Shown in pieces: positions 51,889 through 59,276 of a stretch of DNA of 64,000 bases. A program made the translations under genes and the position numbers. This stretch comes from Pseudomonadota bacterium. GTDB lineage: Bacteria; Pseudomonadota; Gammaproteobacteria; Steroidobacterales; Steroidobacteraceae. A model generated the notes under the pieces. That model was not told where the DNA came from. It did no database searches and saw only the letters and a list, made by a program, of their open reading frames with translations. The first letter of the stretch is position 1; each line of letters opens with the position of its first letter. The stretch lies in assembly GCA_021805865.1 (NCBI GenBank), contig JAJZDX010000017.1, positions 1 through 64,000 on the forward strand, read 5' to 3'.

Positions 51889-53742
51889 ATGTCCATTGCC
51901 GCACGCGCCCGCCGCGAGGCGCTCTCTGCGCCTCCTTCCGAGCCGCTGACGCTGCGCGGATTCCTCGGTGTATTCCGCTACAGCCGCCGTGCCATCGAGC
52001 TCGTCTGGAGCACCAACCGGGCGCTCACCGTATGGTTTGCCCTGCTGACGCTCGTGGCCGGTGTGTTGCCGGCCTCGGTCCTCGGCATCGGCTCGCTGAT
52101 CGTCGATGGTGTCGTCGCCGCCATCCACAGCGCAGGCGCCGGCACCTCGCGCGTGATCGAGCTCGTCGTCATCGAGGGCGTGCTGGTCGCCTCGATCGCC
52201 GCCGCCCAACGCGGATTGACCCTGTCCCGCTCGCTGCTGCGCGTTCAGCTGGGGCAGCGCGTCAACGAGATGATCCTCGAGAAGGCGCTGACGCTCTCGC
52301 TCGGACAGTTCGAGGATTCGGAGTTCTACGACAAGCTTACCCGGGCCCGCCGCGAGGCCTCGAGCCGGCCGCTGAGTCTGGTCACCCGGACGTTCGGGCT
52401 GGCACAGAACGCCATCTCCCTGGTGAGCTTCGCCACGCTGCTGGCGCAATTCTCTCCCTGGGCGGTGCTCGTGCTGCTGCTCGCGGGTCTGCCGGCGTTC
52501 GTCGCCGAGGCCAAGTTCTCCGGCGATGCATTTCGGCTGTTCCGCTGGCGCTCGCCCGAGACGCGCATGCAGACCTATCTCGAGACGGTGCTCGCCCGCG
52601 AGGACTACGTCAAGGAGGTCAAGCTGTACGGGCTCGGGCCGAGGCTGCTCGACCGCTACCGCGGCATCTTCCACCGGCTGTATCGGGCCGATCGCGCGCT
52701 GACCGTGCGGCGCGACCTGTGGGGCTTCGCCCTCGGGTTGGTTGCTACATTGACTCTCTACGGAGCGTATGCCTGGATCGCCGTCAGCACCATCAGGCGG
52801 GTGATCACCCTCGGCGAGATGACGATGTACGTCGGGGCGTTCCGCCAGGGTCAAACCGCCGTCTCGGCGATGCTGTCGGCCGTCGGCGGCATGTACGAAG
52901 ACAACCTCTACCTCTCGACGCTGTACGAGTACCTGGAGACGCCGGTGCCCGCGCCATCCGGGGGCATGGTGCGCGGGCCGCACCCGGAGGATGGCATTCG
53001 CTTCGAGGATGTCAGCTTCATCTATCCGGGCGCGCGGACCGCCGCGCTCGAGCACGTCACCTTGCATCTGCCCCCCGGCACCAGCCTGGCGCTGGTCGGG
53101 GAGAACGGCTCCGGCAAGACGACGCTCATCAAGCTGTTGACACGGCTGTACGCGCCGACGAGCGGCAGGATCCTGCTCGATGGCCGCGACCTCGCCGACT
53201 GGGACGAGCAGGCGCTGCGCGGGCGGATCGGCGTGATCTTCCAGGACTTCGCCCGCTACCAGATGCCGGTCGGAGAGAACATCGGCGCGGGCGATGAGCG
53301 CTATTTCGAGGATGAGGCCCGCTGGCAGGAGGCGGCCCGCATGGGCCGCGCCGACAGCTTCATCGAGGCGCTGCCGGCGGGCTACCACACGCAGCTCGGC
53401 ACGTGGTTCCAGGACGGGCATGAGCTCTCCGGAGGACAATGGCAGAAGGTGGCCCTGTCGCGGGCTTTCATGCGCACGCGGGCGGATGTGTTGGTGCTGG
53501 ATGAGCCGACCGCCGCCATGGACGCGCAGGCGGAAGCCGAGGTGTTCGAGCGCTTCCGCCAGCTCGCCCGCGAGCGCATCACCATTCTCATCTCGCACCG
53601 CTTCTCCACGGTGCGCATGGCCGACCAGATCATGGTGCTCGACCATGGCCGCATCCTGGAGCGGGGGAGCCACGAGGAGCTCATGCGGCTCGATGGCCTC
53701 TACGCGCGTCTCTTCGCGCTGCAGGCGCGCGGGTATCGTTGA
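51889..53742 (+). CDS. ABC transporter, fused permease and ATPase (exporter type)
   Basis: 617-residue half-transporter. The N-terminal membrane domain (about 1-330) has six helices, and the C-terminal nucleotide-binding domain has Walker A GENGSGKTTL at about 404, the Q-loop in VIFQDFARYQMPVGENI, signature LSGGQWQKVALSRA near 515, Walker B VLVLDEPTAAMD near 535 and the H-loop ISHRFSTVRMAD. ATG 51889 is preferred to a TTG 12 codons upstream. It should act as a homodimer. It belongs to the MsbA-like/lipid or peptide exporter class; the substrate is unknown. The 220 bp after it contain nothing recognisable. Confidence 0.92.
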   Translation: MSIAARARREALSAPPSEPLTLRGFLGVFRYSRRAIELVWSTNRALTVWFALLTLVAGVLPASVLGIGSLIVDGVVAAIHSAGAGTSRVIELVVIEGVLVASIAAAQRGLTLSRSLLRVQLGQRVNEMILEKALTLSLGQFEDSEFYDKLTRARREASSRPLSLVTRTFGLAQNAISLVSFATLLAQFSPWAVLVLLLAGLPAFVAEAKFSGDAFRLFRWRSPETRMQTYLETVLAREDYVKEVKLYGLGPRLLDRYRGIFHRLYRADRALTVRRDLWGFALGLVATLTLYGAYAWIAVSTIRRVITLGEMTMYVGAFRQGQTAVSAMLSAVGGMYEDNLYLSTLYEYLETPVPAPSGGMVRGPHPEDGIRFEDVSFIYPGARTAALEHVTLHLPPGTSLALVGENGSGKTTLIKLLTRLYAPTSGRILLDGRDLADWDEQALRGRIGVIFQDFARYQMPVGENIGAGDERYFEDEARWQEAARMGRADSFIEALPAGYHTQLGTWFQDGHELSGGQWQKVALSRAFMRTRADVLVLDEPTAAMDAQAEAEVFERFRQLARERITILISHRFSTVRMADQIMVLDHGRILERGSHEELMRLDGLYARLFALQARGYR

Positions 53743-53962
53743 CCTTACCCTCGCGGAGCGACGGCAGATGCAGAGTGATCCCGATGCGCTCATGGCGGCG
53801 ATGATTGCGGGCTCCCGGCCCATGCCGGTCGAGCGGGGGCTCCCGCACGGGAGCGATGCGGCCTCGAGGCGGATGCGACACGGGTGACAGGCGAGCGGGA
53901 CGAGAGCTTCAAGCTGTTGAGGCGCGACAGCGGTCACGGACTTGAGTGTGTGCCGCAATCTC

Positions 53963-54286
53963 TCAACGCTCGAGCATCGGAAGCTTCTCTGGCGCACCGT
54001 CCCATTGTTTCGCATCCTCGGGCGCGGGAATCTTCTGCGCGAGGACGGGCCACTTCGGGGCGAGCTGCCTGTTGAGCTCAAGGAAGTGCTCCTGCCCCTT
54101 TGGCACCTCGTCCTCGGGGAATATCGCTTCGGCGGGACACTCCTGGACACACAGGGTGCAATCGATGCACTCGTCGGGGTCGATCACCAGCATGTTGGGA
54201 CCCGCGTGGAAACAGTCCACCGGGCACACTTCCACGCAGTCGGTGTACTTGCATTTGATGCAGTTTTCAGTGACGACGTGGGTCAC
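53963..54286 (-). CDS. fdxA: Seven-iron ferredoxin FdxA
   Basis: 107-residue ferredoxin of the Azotobacter FdI type, with one 3Fe-4S and one 4Fe-4S cluster. The ligands lie in [20 protein letters not shown] and [19 protein letters not shown]. The long C-terminal helical extension ending [17 protein letters not shown] is diagnostic of FdxA. It is a low-potential electron carrier, often induced under low oxygen or nitrosative stress. An FNR/DNR-type box lies 69 bp upstream of its start, at the right distance for activation. It is divergent from the Crp/Fnr-type regulator gene. Confidence 0.95.
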   Translation of the reverse strand: MTHVVTENCIKCKYTDCVEVCPVDCFHAGPNMLVIDPDECIDCTLCVQECPAEAIFPEDEVPKGQEHFLELNRQLAPKWPVLAQKIPAPEDAKQWDGAPEKLPMLER

Positions 54287-54354
54287 GGCTCACTCCTTGC
54301 CGCCTGCCGCGGCTCTCAGCGGGAAAACCTAGCGTTTGTGAGAGGTCGTGCGCC

Positions 54355-54368
54355 TTGATCAACGTCAA
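54355..54368. promoter_or_regulatory. FNR/DNR-type box upstream of fdxA
   Basis: TTGAT-CAAC-GTCAA with C/G flanks, one mismatch from a perfect dyad of the TTGAT-N4-ATCAA class. Centred 75 bp before the fdxA start. If centred at -41.5 it would place transcription start about 34 bp before the fdxA ATG, and a TAGGTT hexamer lies in the -10 position. It may also serve the divergent regulator gene. Confidence 0.65.
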
Positions 54369-54504
54369 GCTGTTCCCGCCGTACCGGCGGAGGAGAAGCC
54401 GTGGGCATCGGGTCGCTCGCTCTCGATAATGCGGGCTCGTGTGATAAAGTAGGTGAGAATCGTCTCTCATCGATGCCCCCCTGGACCGTCCGCTACGAGG
54501 CAGC

Positions 54505-55191
54505 ATGCAGGCAGACAGGGCGCTGGCCCTCGAGCTGAGCCACCATTACCTGTTCTCCGCATTGTCGGAGGCTCAGCAAGAGCGGCTGCTCGCGACCGCG
54601 GTATCGCGGCAGCTTTCCCCGGGTGAGCGCCTGTTCACCCACGGGGAACGCGCGGGACAGTTTTTCCTGGTGCGGCGCGGCTGCGTGAAGCTGTATCGTC
54701 TTTCGCCTGAGGGGGACGAGAAGATCATGCGGCTCATCCGGCCTTCCCAGACGTTTGCCGAAAGCATCCTGTTCATGGACGCGCCGCAATATCCGGTGCA
54801 TGGGGAGGGCGTGGAGGCCGCCGAGCTGATCGCTTTCGATCGCGAGACATTCCTTGCAATCCTGCGGGAGTCTTTCCCCACCTGCCTCGCGGTGATGGCG
54901 CAGATGACTCGGCGGATCCAGGCGCACTGGGATGAGATTGAGACGCTGGCTCTGCAGAACAGCCGCTACCGTGTGGTGCACTACCTGCTCGGGCTCCTGC
55001 CTCAGACCGCTCAAGGCCGGGTTACCGTGACACTTCCGGCGCGCAAGATGGTGATTGCGGCGCACGTGGCCGTCACGCCGGAGACGCTCTCCCGGACGCT
55101 GCGGGGCCTCAGCGACGAGGGCCTCATCGAGGGTGCGGGGGAGGAAGTTACGATTGTCGATGTGGAAAGGCTCCGTCGCCACATGCGCTGA
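54505..55191 (+). CDS. Crp/Fnr family regulator, Dnr-like
   Basis: 228-residue regulator. An N-terminal cyclic-nucleotide-binding-type beta-roll (about 20-130) contains SPGERLFTHGERAGQFFLVR and GCVKLYRLSPEGDEKIMRLI. After the long dimer helix comes the HTH with MVIAAHVAVTPETLSRTLRG, in which the TPETLSR helix fits TTGAc/t boxes. It lacks the N-terminal Cys cluster of FNR, so it more likely senses via heme or another cofactor, like Dnr, a nitric-oxide responder. It is surrounded by three matching palindromes. The next gene starts about 50 bp later with a box in between. Confidence 0.87.
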   Translation: MQADRALALELSHHYLFSALSEAQQERLLATAVSRQLSPGERLFTHGERAGQFFLVRRGCVKLYRLSPEGDEKIMRLIRPSQTFAESILFMDAPQYPVHGEGVEAAELIAFDRETFLAILRESFPTCLAVMAQMTRRIQAHWDEIETLALQNSRYRVVHYLLGLLPQTAQGRVTVTLPARKMVIAAHVAVTPETLSRTLRGLSDEGLIEGAGEEVTIVDVERLRRHMR

Positions 55192-55194
55192 CGC

Positions 55195-55208
55195 TTGACG
55201 GCCGTCAA
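55195..55208. promoter_or_regulatory. FNR/DNR-type box between the regulator and the membrane protein
   Basis: TTGAC-GGCC-GTCAA; with its flanks CTTGACGGCCGTCAAG is a perfect 16-bp palindrome starting 3 bp after the regulator stop. Its centre is 41-42 bp before the ATG of the membrane protein, so activation from the usual -41.5 position would give a leaderless or nearly leaderless transcript. Confidence 0.65.
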
Positions 55209-55242
55209 GGCGCAAAAGGAGGGTTGCGAGGACGCTTCGCCC

Positions 55243-56592
55243 ATGGCCGCGCTCAGCAATCGACTTTCGCGCTGGACCTTGCCGATGTTCGCCTGCGCAC
55301 TCGTGAACTTCCTGGTGGCCCAGGGATGGATGCTCGCCGGTATGACCTGGCCCGCACAGCCCGTCTCCACCGCCGGAACACTTGCCGCGGTGCATCTGCT
55401 GGTGATCGGCTGGCTATTGTTCCTGATGCTGGGGGCGCTCTTCCAGTTCGTTCCGGTCATCACGTCCCGCCCACTCGTGAGCCAGTCCCTGGCACTCGCG
55501 ACGCTCATCGCTCTCGAGAGCGGCCTCGCCGGCATGGTCGGCGGGTTCTTCGGCATCGGCGCCGGATACCCGGGGCTCGCGATGGCCCTGCCGGCCGGCG
55601 GTGCCGCCGTGTTTTTGGGGGTACTGATCGCGTGCTGGAACATTGGGGTACCGCTGCTTCGCTCGCGACCGTTGTCGCTCCCCGGGCGAATGGTACTCAC
55701 GGGATTGGCATTCCTGGTCCTGACCGTGACGCTCGGACTCTCGTTCGCCTTGGCCCTTGCGGCGCCGGCACTTGCGCCGTACCTGGCGCCGCTTCTTGCC
55801 GGTGTAGGCGATCACGCGCTCGCCGGTCTCGGTGGATGGTTCACGCTCACCGCCATGGCGGTGAGCTACAAGCTGCTGCCCATGTTCATGCTGGCTCCGG
55901 AGGAGCGCGGAATCGCGGGGAATTCCGTTCATGTCCTCGCGACAGCGGGGTTCGCTCTGGCCGTCGGCGCGGGTCTTGCGCGGGTGTGGAGTGCTGCCGA
56001 GCCCTTGCGGGTCGCAGAATCGTCGGGATACGCGACGGTCGCCATCGCCGTGGCCCTCTATCTGTGGGACATCGTCCGGATCTATCGCACGCGCAAGCGC
56101 CCCGTCATCGAAGCGCACAACCGGGCCGCCATTGCCGCCTTCGCCTTCCTGGGGCTTGGCTCGGCGCTCGCGATCGGTTTGCGGTTGACGGCTCATACCA
56201 GCGCCGGCGCACCGGTGATCGTGTTTCTCACCGTGTTCGGCTGGCTCGGTGGCCTCGGACTCACCCAGCTCTACAAGATCGTTCCCTTCCTCACATGGCT
56301 GTCCCGCTACGGCAGCAGCCTCGGGCGGGGGGGAGCCGTGCCGCGTGTCCAGGATCTGGTCCTCGAGCGACGCGGCTATCCGTGGTTTGCACTGTATTTC
56401 CTCGGCGTGCTGCTGGGCGCCGTTGCCGGCCTGCTCGGCAGCTCGCGCGGGTTTCGGGCATGCCTTGTGCTCGTGACGCTTGCGACCTTCGGTCTTGTCA
56501 TCGAGTACTGGCGCGCCTGGCGTGGTCACTACGCGCAGTTGCGCCACCACGAGCCCGCCAGATCCCCGCTCCTACCAACTCAGAAAGGCTGA
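55243..56592 (+). CDS. Polytopic membrane protein, heme-copper-oxidase-subunit-I/NnrS-like
   Basis: 449-residue protein with about 12 membrane helices. Two segments resemble the histidine-bearing helices of cytochrome-oxidase/nitric-oxide-reductase-like subunit I and NnrS-type proteins: TLAAVHLLVIGWLLFLMLGA with FQFVPV, and GDHALAGLGGWFTLTAMAVS with YKLLPMFMLAP. A further His is in EAHNRAAIAAFAFLG. Catalytic copper and heme ligands cannot all be matched, so enzymatic activity is unproven. ATG 55243 is chosen because upstream codons lie in a regulatory palindrome. It is the first gene of a unit with a DUF2249 protein (2-bp gap) and a DUF59 protein, and probably handles nitric oxide or electrons in the membrane. 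Confidence 0.7.
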   Translation: MAALSNRLSRWTLPMFACALVNFLVAQGWMLAGMTWPAQPVSTAGTLAAVHLLVIGWLLFLMLGALFQFVPVITSRPLVSQSLALATLIALESGLAGMVGGFFGIGAGYPGLAMALPAGGAAVFLGVLIACWNIGVPLLRSRPLSLPGRMVLTGLAFLVLTVTLGLSFALALAAPALAPYLAPLLAGVGDHALAGLGGWFTLTAMAVSYKLLPMFMLAPEERGIAGNSVHVLATAGFALAVGAGLARVWSAAEPLRVAESSGYATVAIAVALYLWDIVRIYRTRKRPVIEAHNRAAIAAFAFLGLGSALAIGLRLTAHTSAGAPVIVFLTVFGWLGGLGLTQLYKIVPFLTWLSRYGSSLGRGGAVPRVQDLVLERRGYPWFALYFLGVLLGAVAGLLGSSRGFRACLVLVTLATFGLVIEYWRAWRGHYAQLRHHEPARSPLLPTQKG

Positions 56593-56594
56593 CC

Positions 56595-57107
56595 ATGTCC
56601 GAGCCGCTGACACTTGATGTTCGCGAAGAGCTGCGCAACGGAGGGGAGCCGCTGCCGCGGATCCTTAAGGCCGTAGCGAGTCTCGCGCCGGGGCAAGCGC
56701 TGCGCCTGCTCGCCACCTTCGAGCCGCTGCCGCTCTACGCCGTGCTCGGTCGCAAGGGATTCGATCACGAAGCGATGTGCCATGACGGGAAAAACTGGGA
56801 GGTGCTGTTCTCGCCGCAGGCGCCGCGGCCGGAGCCCGCCTCGCCCGCCGCTCCGGTTTCCAAGGAGTCCTGCGCGGGCGGGTGGCCCAAGCCGAGTACG
56901 TACCTCGACAACCGTGGTCTGGAGCCGCCTGAGCCGATGATCCGGATCCTCGATGCGCTCGAGCACCTGGGGCCGGGAGAGGTCCTGGAGGCGCTCAACG
57001 AGCGCGATCCGGTCTTTCTGTATCCCGAGCTGCAGGCGCGGGGCGCCGCAATCCACACCGAGAAGGTGGGTGAGGGCGTGCGGCTTTTGATCCGGCGCGC
57101 GGGCTGA
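56595..57107 (+). CDS. Tandem DUF2249 protein
   Basis: 170 residues containing two DUF2249 modules. The first (about 5-75) reads LTLDVREELRNGGEPLPRIL, ALRLLATFEPLPLYAVLGRK and GKNWEVLFSP. The second (about 105-168) reads EPMIRILDALEHLGPGEVLE, then LNERDPVFLYPELQARG. A short linker contains a Cys (SCAGGWPKPS) and the first module another (AMCHDGKNW). DUF2249 resembles the small TusA/SirA-type fold and is frequent beside denitrification and nitrosative-stress genes, but its activity is unknown. The start lies 2 bp after the membrane-protein stop. Confidence 0.8.
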   Translation: MSEPLTLDVREELRNGGEPLPRILKAVASLAPGQALRLLATFEPLPLYAVLGRKGFDHEAMCHDGKNWEVLFSPQAPRPEPASPAAPVSKESCAGGWPKPSTYLDNRGLEPPEPMIRILDALEHLGPGEVLEALNERDPVFLYPELQARGAAIHTEKVGEGVRLLIRRAG

Positions 57108-57112
57108 TCGCG

Positions 57113-57430
57113 ATGGACACTGGCATCTCCCCGAACCGGGACTTCGTGCTCGAAGCGCTGCGCGAAGTGCTCGACCCAGAGCTCGGGTACAACATCGTCG
57201 ATCTCGGCCTGATTTATGAGTTGGAGGTGGACGCCGGCGTCGTCGAGATCACCATGACCATGACGACGCCGGGGTGTCCCGCTCAGGATTACATCATGTC
57301 AGGCGTCCATGAGCGCTGCAGAAGCCTTCCTGGCGTCAACGACGCGAAAATCCATCTCACGTTCCTGCCGGCGTGGTCGCCGCGCCTGATGACGCCTGTC
57401 GCCAAAGCACATTTCGACATTCAAGAATGA
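57113..57430 (+). CDS. DUF59/MIP18 family Fe-S assembly protein (SufT-like)
   Basis: 105-residue single-domain protein. The conserved pattern EALREVLDPELGYNIVDLGL is followed by EITMTMTTPGCPAQDYI, where the Cys of TTPGCP is the hallmark of the family. Members assist maturation of iron-sulfur proteins (SufT, PaaD-like). It lies 5 bp after the DUF2249 gene, and its last 10 bp overlap the end of the convergent DUF2249-domain gene. Its presence suggests the cluster makes or repairs a metal-sulfur protein, plausibly the Rieske protein or FdxA. Confidence 0.88.
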   Translation: MDTGISPNRDFVLEALREVLDPELGYNIVDLGLIYELEVDAGVVEITMTMTTPGCPAQDYIMSGVHERCRSLPGVNDAKIHLTFLPAWSPRLMTPVAKAHFDIQE

Positions 57431-57897
57431 GCCGCCGCGGTGCGGCCGATCTGCACCTGCCAGGTAGCCGGTCCCTGCTCGAGGTAATTCCAGGAAAATT
57501 CGCCCGTGTGCTCGGCTTCGAACTGGTAGTAGAGCGGTTTGGGATCGTGGTCGTTGACCAACACGAAGCTTTCACCGGGGTTGAGTTTGCCATAGGTCTC
57601 GAAGATCAGGCGGTGTCGGTCCATGGGGATGAGCTTGCGGACATCGAGGGTTTTGGGTTGTGACACGGGTATCTCCTCATCAGGTGTGCCATGTCGAGCA
57701 CGGGTAAGACTGTGTAACACGCCGTTGAAGCGTTCGGCTTCGCGTGGTTGAGAACGGCGCAGAGCGGACCATGCGGAAGCGGCGAGCGTGCACGCCGAGC
57801 GACGCTGCGCCTCTCCGGCCTCGCCGAGCTCAAGCAGGGCGCGCAAGAGTAGACGGTTGACCGCTGCAAGGACCTCGTCCTCGTCATTCGCGGTCAT
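57421..57897 (-). CDS. Helical N-terminal domain fused to DUF2249
   Basis: 158 residues. Residues 1-75 form a helical part: MTANDEDEVLAAVNRLLLRA, QRRSACTLAASAWSALRRSQ and EAERFNGVLHSLTR. Residues 78-158 are a DUF2249 module: SQPKTLDVRKLIPMDRHRLI, FVLVNDHDPKPLYYQFEAEH and SWNYLEQGPATWQVQIG. The two parts are in one uninterrupted frame. However, a GTG with GAGGAG upstream sits exactly at the domain junction (57666), so the DUF2249 part may also be made alone. The 5' end overlaps the Rieske gene by 14 bp. Function unknown. Confidence 0.7.
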   Translation of the reverse strand: MTANDEDEVLAAVNRLLLRALLELGEAGEAQRRSACTLAASAWSALRRSQPREAERFNGVLHSLTRARHGTPDEEIPVSQPKTLDVRKLIPMDRHRLIFETYGKLNPGESFVLVNDHDPKPLYYQFEAEHTGEFSWNYLEQGPATWQVQIGRTAAAHS

Positions 57898-58201
57898 CGC
57901 AAACCCCGATGATTCCGTCGCGGATGCGCACCGGGAAGGTATGCACGCCAGCATACGCGGGCGCCTCGAGGGCCTTCCCGGTGCGAATGGAGAACTTGGC
58001 CATGTGCCATGGGCAGACCGCTCGGTCCCCCTCCAGCCAACCGCCGGAGAGATCCCTGCCGAGGTGGGTGCACAGGTCCTCGAGGGCAAAGTGCCCGCCG
58101 TCCGGATTGCAGGCGGCCGCATCGGCGCCGTTGAGCGCAACCACCGTGCAGCGGCGATTGGCGATCTGCCCGGCCCGAGCGGCTTTGGGCCACTGCGACA
58201 T
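57884..58201 (-). CDS. Small Rieske (2Fe-2S) protein
   Basis: 105-residue single-domain Rieske ferredoxin. Cluster ligands are Cys44 and His46 in LCTHLG and Cys63 and His66 in CPWHMAKF. There is no membrane anchor, so it is a soluble carrier, like those feeding oxygenases or nitrite reductase (NirD-like). Start ATG 58201 with GAGG upstream. The gene is first in a minus-strand unit with the DUF2249 fusion and lies 58 bp downstream of a perfect FNR/DNR-type box, the spacing expected for activation. Confidence 0.87.
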   Translation of the reverse strand: MSQWPKAARAGQIANRRCTVVALNGADAAACNPDGGHFALEDLCTHLGRDLSGGWLEGDRAVCPWHMAKFSIRTGKALEAPAYAGVHTFPVRIRDGIIGVCDDRE

Positions 58202-58259
58202 CTGTCATGTCCTCACGCTATTCCGGGGACACGGTACGGCGACCGGAGGCGCTGACGCC

Positions 58260-58273
58260 TTGACGATCGTCAA
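58260..58273. promoter_or_regulatory. FNR/DNR-type box upstream of the Rieske gene
   Basis: TTGAC-GATC-GTCAA, a perfect 14-bp palindrome. Placed at -41.5 it predicts a transcript starting about 24 bp before the Rieske ATG. It matches the box before the membrane protein in both half-sites. Confidence 0.7.
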
Positions 58274-58411
58274 GTGGCATCATGAGCGCCGGAGTGGCGG
58301 TGGGAATCCGAGGGGTCCCCGCCACGCGGAGTCAGGAGGGACCTGCCCCGCGGTCACGCTGTCGAAGCGCCTCCGACAGCCCCCCCCCGGTGCGCCACCC
58401 GATCGGTCATT

Positions 58412-58680
58412 TCAGGCCTCCGATGCCGGGATGGTGAGCTGAAAGGGCCAGGCGTCGAGGGTGATCAGTCGGTAAAGAGTACCGGCGTCGATCGAGATCT
58501 GATCGGCGCAATGCCTCAGCCGGCCGGGCAGGCGGGCGCGGATGCGCAGGCTCGCCGCTTTCCCATATTCCAACCTCTCCGGCGCTCGCCCGGTCGCCGA
58601 GCAACCGCTCATGCTGCCGGCGGTAGCCGCTGATGAGCTCCTCGCGGGATATTCACGGGGGCACCACGTTGGTATCGGGC
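58412..58680 (-). pseudogene. Unrecognised decayed gene remnant
   Basis: The minus strand shows SREELISGYRRQHERLLGDR in one frame and PERLEYGKAASLRIRARLPG followed by QISIDAGTLYRLITLDAWPF and QLTIPASEA-stop in another. The pieces look like one protein end broken by a frameshift near 58590. I cannot name the family. It is next to an aminotransferase remnant. Confidence 0.3.
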
Positions 58681-58819
58681 CTGGTGGGATCGCCGGCGCC
58701 TTCCCGCTCGCGCAGCCGCCGCGCGCCGGCCCCATGGCAAACCCTATGGGGGAAGCGGCGTCTCGTGCGCGGCGGCGTCTGCGGTGTAGCAGGTGATCCG
58801 CGACGAAAGTCTCATGGAC

Positions 58820-59127
58820 AACCCGCATCGAACGGACGAGCATCTGAAAAGGACGCCCCTTGCGCTCGGGAATCGCCGCCCTGCGATCCGCGATGTGCGG
58901 GGCGCGGGGCTGCGCATCGGCGTCGAGGCCGGCGCCCATCCGGCGAGCGGCCTGGGCGCGTCCGCCGAGACCCGGCGGGTGGTGAATGCCATGCGCCGGC
59001 ACGGTGTGCTGCTCGGGGCCGGGCCGCGACGGCAACGGGCTCAAGAGTCGTCCGCCGCTCGTTTTCGAGGCGCGGCACGCGGATCTGCCGGCGCAGGAGC
59101 TCGAGCGGACGCCGACGGAGGGCTGAC
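58820..59127 (+). pseudogene. C-terminal remnant of a class III aminotransferase
   Basis: One frame reads LALGNRRPAIRDVRGAGLRI, GVEAGAHPASGLGASAETRR and VVNAMRRHGVLLGAG. After a one-base shift near 59025 the next frame continues GRDGNGLKSRPPLVFEARHA and DLPAQELERTPTEG-stop. These match the last roughly 100 residues of pyridoxal-phosphate-dependent omega/4-aminobutyrate-type aminotransferases (GAGLMIGVEL ... LKIRPPLVF). The catalytic body with the Lys is absent. It lies just upstream of the acyl-CoA gene cluster and may once have belonged to the same amine pathway. Confidence 0.6.
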
Positions 59128-59219
59128 TCGATGCGGTGCGCTTCGCGAGGCTTTGGTGCAATCGTGCCGGCCGTCCGGGCCGGGCGCCGGTCCATTGGCG
59201 TCGGTCGGGTCTTTCGGGG

Positions 59220-59238
59220 TATTATCACAGTGATTATA
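59220..59238. promoter_or_regulatory. AT-rich palindrome upstream of the acyl-CoA dehydrogenase
   Basis: TATTATCACAGTGATTATA, a 19-bp dyad with a perfect core ATCACAGTGAT, ending 38 bp before the start codon. It has the same outer form (TATTAT-N7-ATxATA) as the element at 63542-63560, which suggests one regulator, possibly TetR-type. Confidence 0.55.
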
Positions 59239-59276
59239 AAATACGCCGGTCCGGCGGCTGCCGGGGGGATGAACCG

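Noticed and set aside
51886-54150. A 754-codon minus-strand frame opposite the ABC exporter
   Set aside because: The plus strand encodes a complete exporter with all ATPase motifs, and the minus-strand frame also overlaps fdxA in another frame.
54454-54469. TGAGA-N6-TCTCA in front of the Dnr-like gene
   Set aside because: It could be an operator, but it matches no known regulator site and 5-bp arms are common by chance.
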